Assembly (NCBI GenBank): GCA_036166735.1
Contig: JAYZHG010000080.1
Location: 1-5,758, forward strand
DNA length: 5,758 bases
Direction of reading: 5' to 3'
Source: JAPYTU01 sp036166735
Lineage (GTDB): Bacteria; Bacteroidota; Bacteroidia; Cytophagales; MED-G16
Part shown: piece after piece, positions 5,586-5,758 of the stretch
Numbering within the stretch: position 1 is the stretch's first letter
Layout: each line of letters begins with the position of its first letter
Made by a program: the position numbers and the translations under genes
The notes under the pieces: model-generated
Told to the model about the DNA's origin: nothing
Database searches by the model: none
The model's input: the letters and a program-made list of their open reading frames with translations, nothing else

Positions 5586-5758
5586 ATGAGTAAATATTTT
5601 CTCATAATTTTTTATTCATTATTATCAATTTCTTGTCATGAAAATGAATTAATTAAAGATCCAACTACTTATGAGTATGATAACTGTAGTTTTATAGCAG
5701 ATGAAATATTTGATTATGATCTTTTTCAAAATTATTTTATACTAAAATTAAATTTTAG
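5586..5758 (+). CDS. Putative lipoprotein, 5' part only
   Basis: An open frame runs from the ATG at 5586 to the window edge (57 full codons plus two bases) without a stop. It begins with a short lipoprotein signal: Lys3, a hydrophobic stretch at 4-15, and the lipobox SISC with Cys17. The product should be lipidated at Cys17. The residues after it are acidic and polar (HENELIKDPTTYEYDNC, 18-34) and contain a second Cys at 34. I do not recognise the family from this piece. It lies 33 bases downstream of the SemiSWEET gene on the same strand. Confidence 0.65.
   Translation, partial: MSKYFLIIFYSLLSISCHENELIKDPTTYEYDNCSFIADEIFDYDLFQNYFILKLNF

Noticed and set aside
1..5758. Defence island, toxin-antitoxin pair, CRISPR or mobile element
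   Set aside because: No nuclease, methylase, helicase, transposase or integrase motifs, no regularly spaced repeats and no terminal inverted repeats were seen.

Overview
The window is about three-quarters A+T and is packed almost entirely with plus-strand genes. Several features point to a marine or environmental member of the Bacteroidota, most likely Flavobacteriia. These are the very low GC, starts of the MKN/MKK type without Shine-Dalgarno sequences but with A-rich leaders, promoter-like TTG-N19-TAnnTTnG elements, a DUF5916 outer-membrane protein, and a SusC-type plug domain. The genus cannot be fixed from the sequence.

Layout. (1) 14-415 encodes a small secreted protein of unknown function. 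(2) 475-2685 encodes a large outer-membrane protein with a CBM9-like N-terminal domain and a DUF5916 barrel-like region. (3) 2781-3005 encodes a 74-residue membrane-anchored protein. (4) 3099-3770 encodes an integral-membrane methyltransferase of the PEMT/ICMT type. It overlaps by 14 bases (5) 3757-4185, a lipoprotein consisting of little more than a TonB-receptor plug domain. (6) 4275-4760 encodes an exported DUF411 putative metal-binding protein, followed after 12 bases by (7) a 62-residue two-helix membrane protein. (8) 4962-5297 looks empty at first, but holds a 56-codon ORF (5018-5188) followed at once by a weak hairpin and T-tract. (9) 5298-5552 encodes a SemiSWEET sugar transporter. (10) 5586 onward is the start of a lipoprotein cut off by the window end.

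Nearly every product is predicted to be exported, anchored in or embedded in the cell envelope, but I see no single pathway joining them. The clearest local couplings are the methyltransferase/plug-lipoprotein overlap and the DUF411/62-residue pair. The most distinctive non-coding signal is a 32-base promoter-like module. It is repeated with identical internal spacing in three successive intergenic gaps (439-470, 2721-2752, 3035-3066). The first copy ends only four bases before the ATG of the DUF5916 gene, which would imply a leaderless transcript. I see no CRISPR array, tRNA, rRNA, insertion sequence or recognisable defence system.
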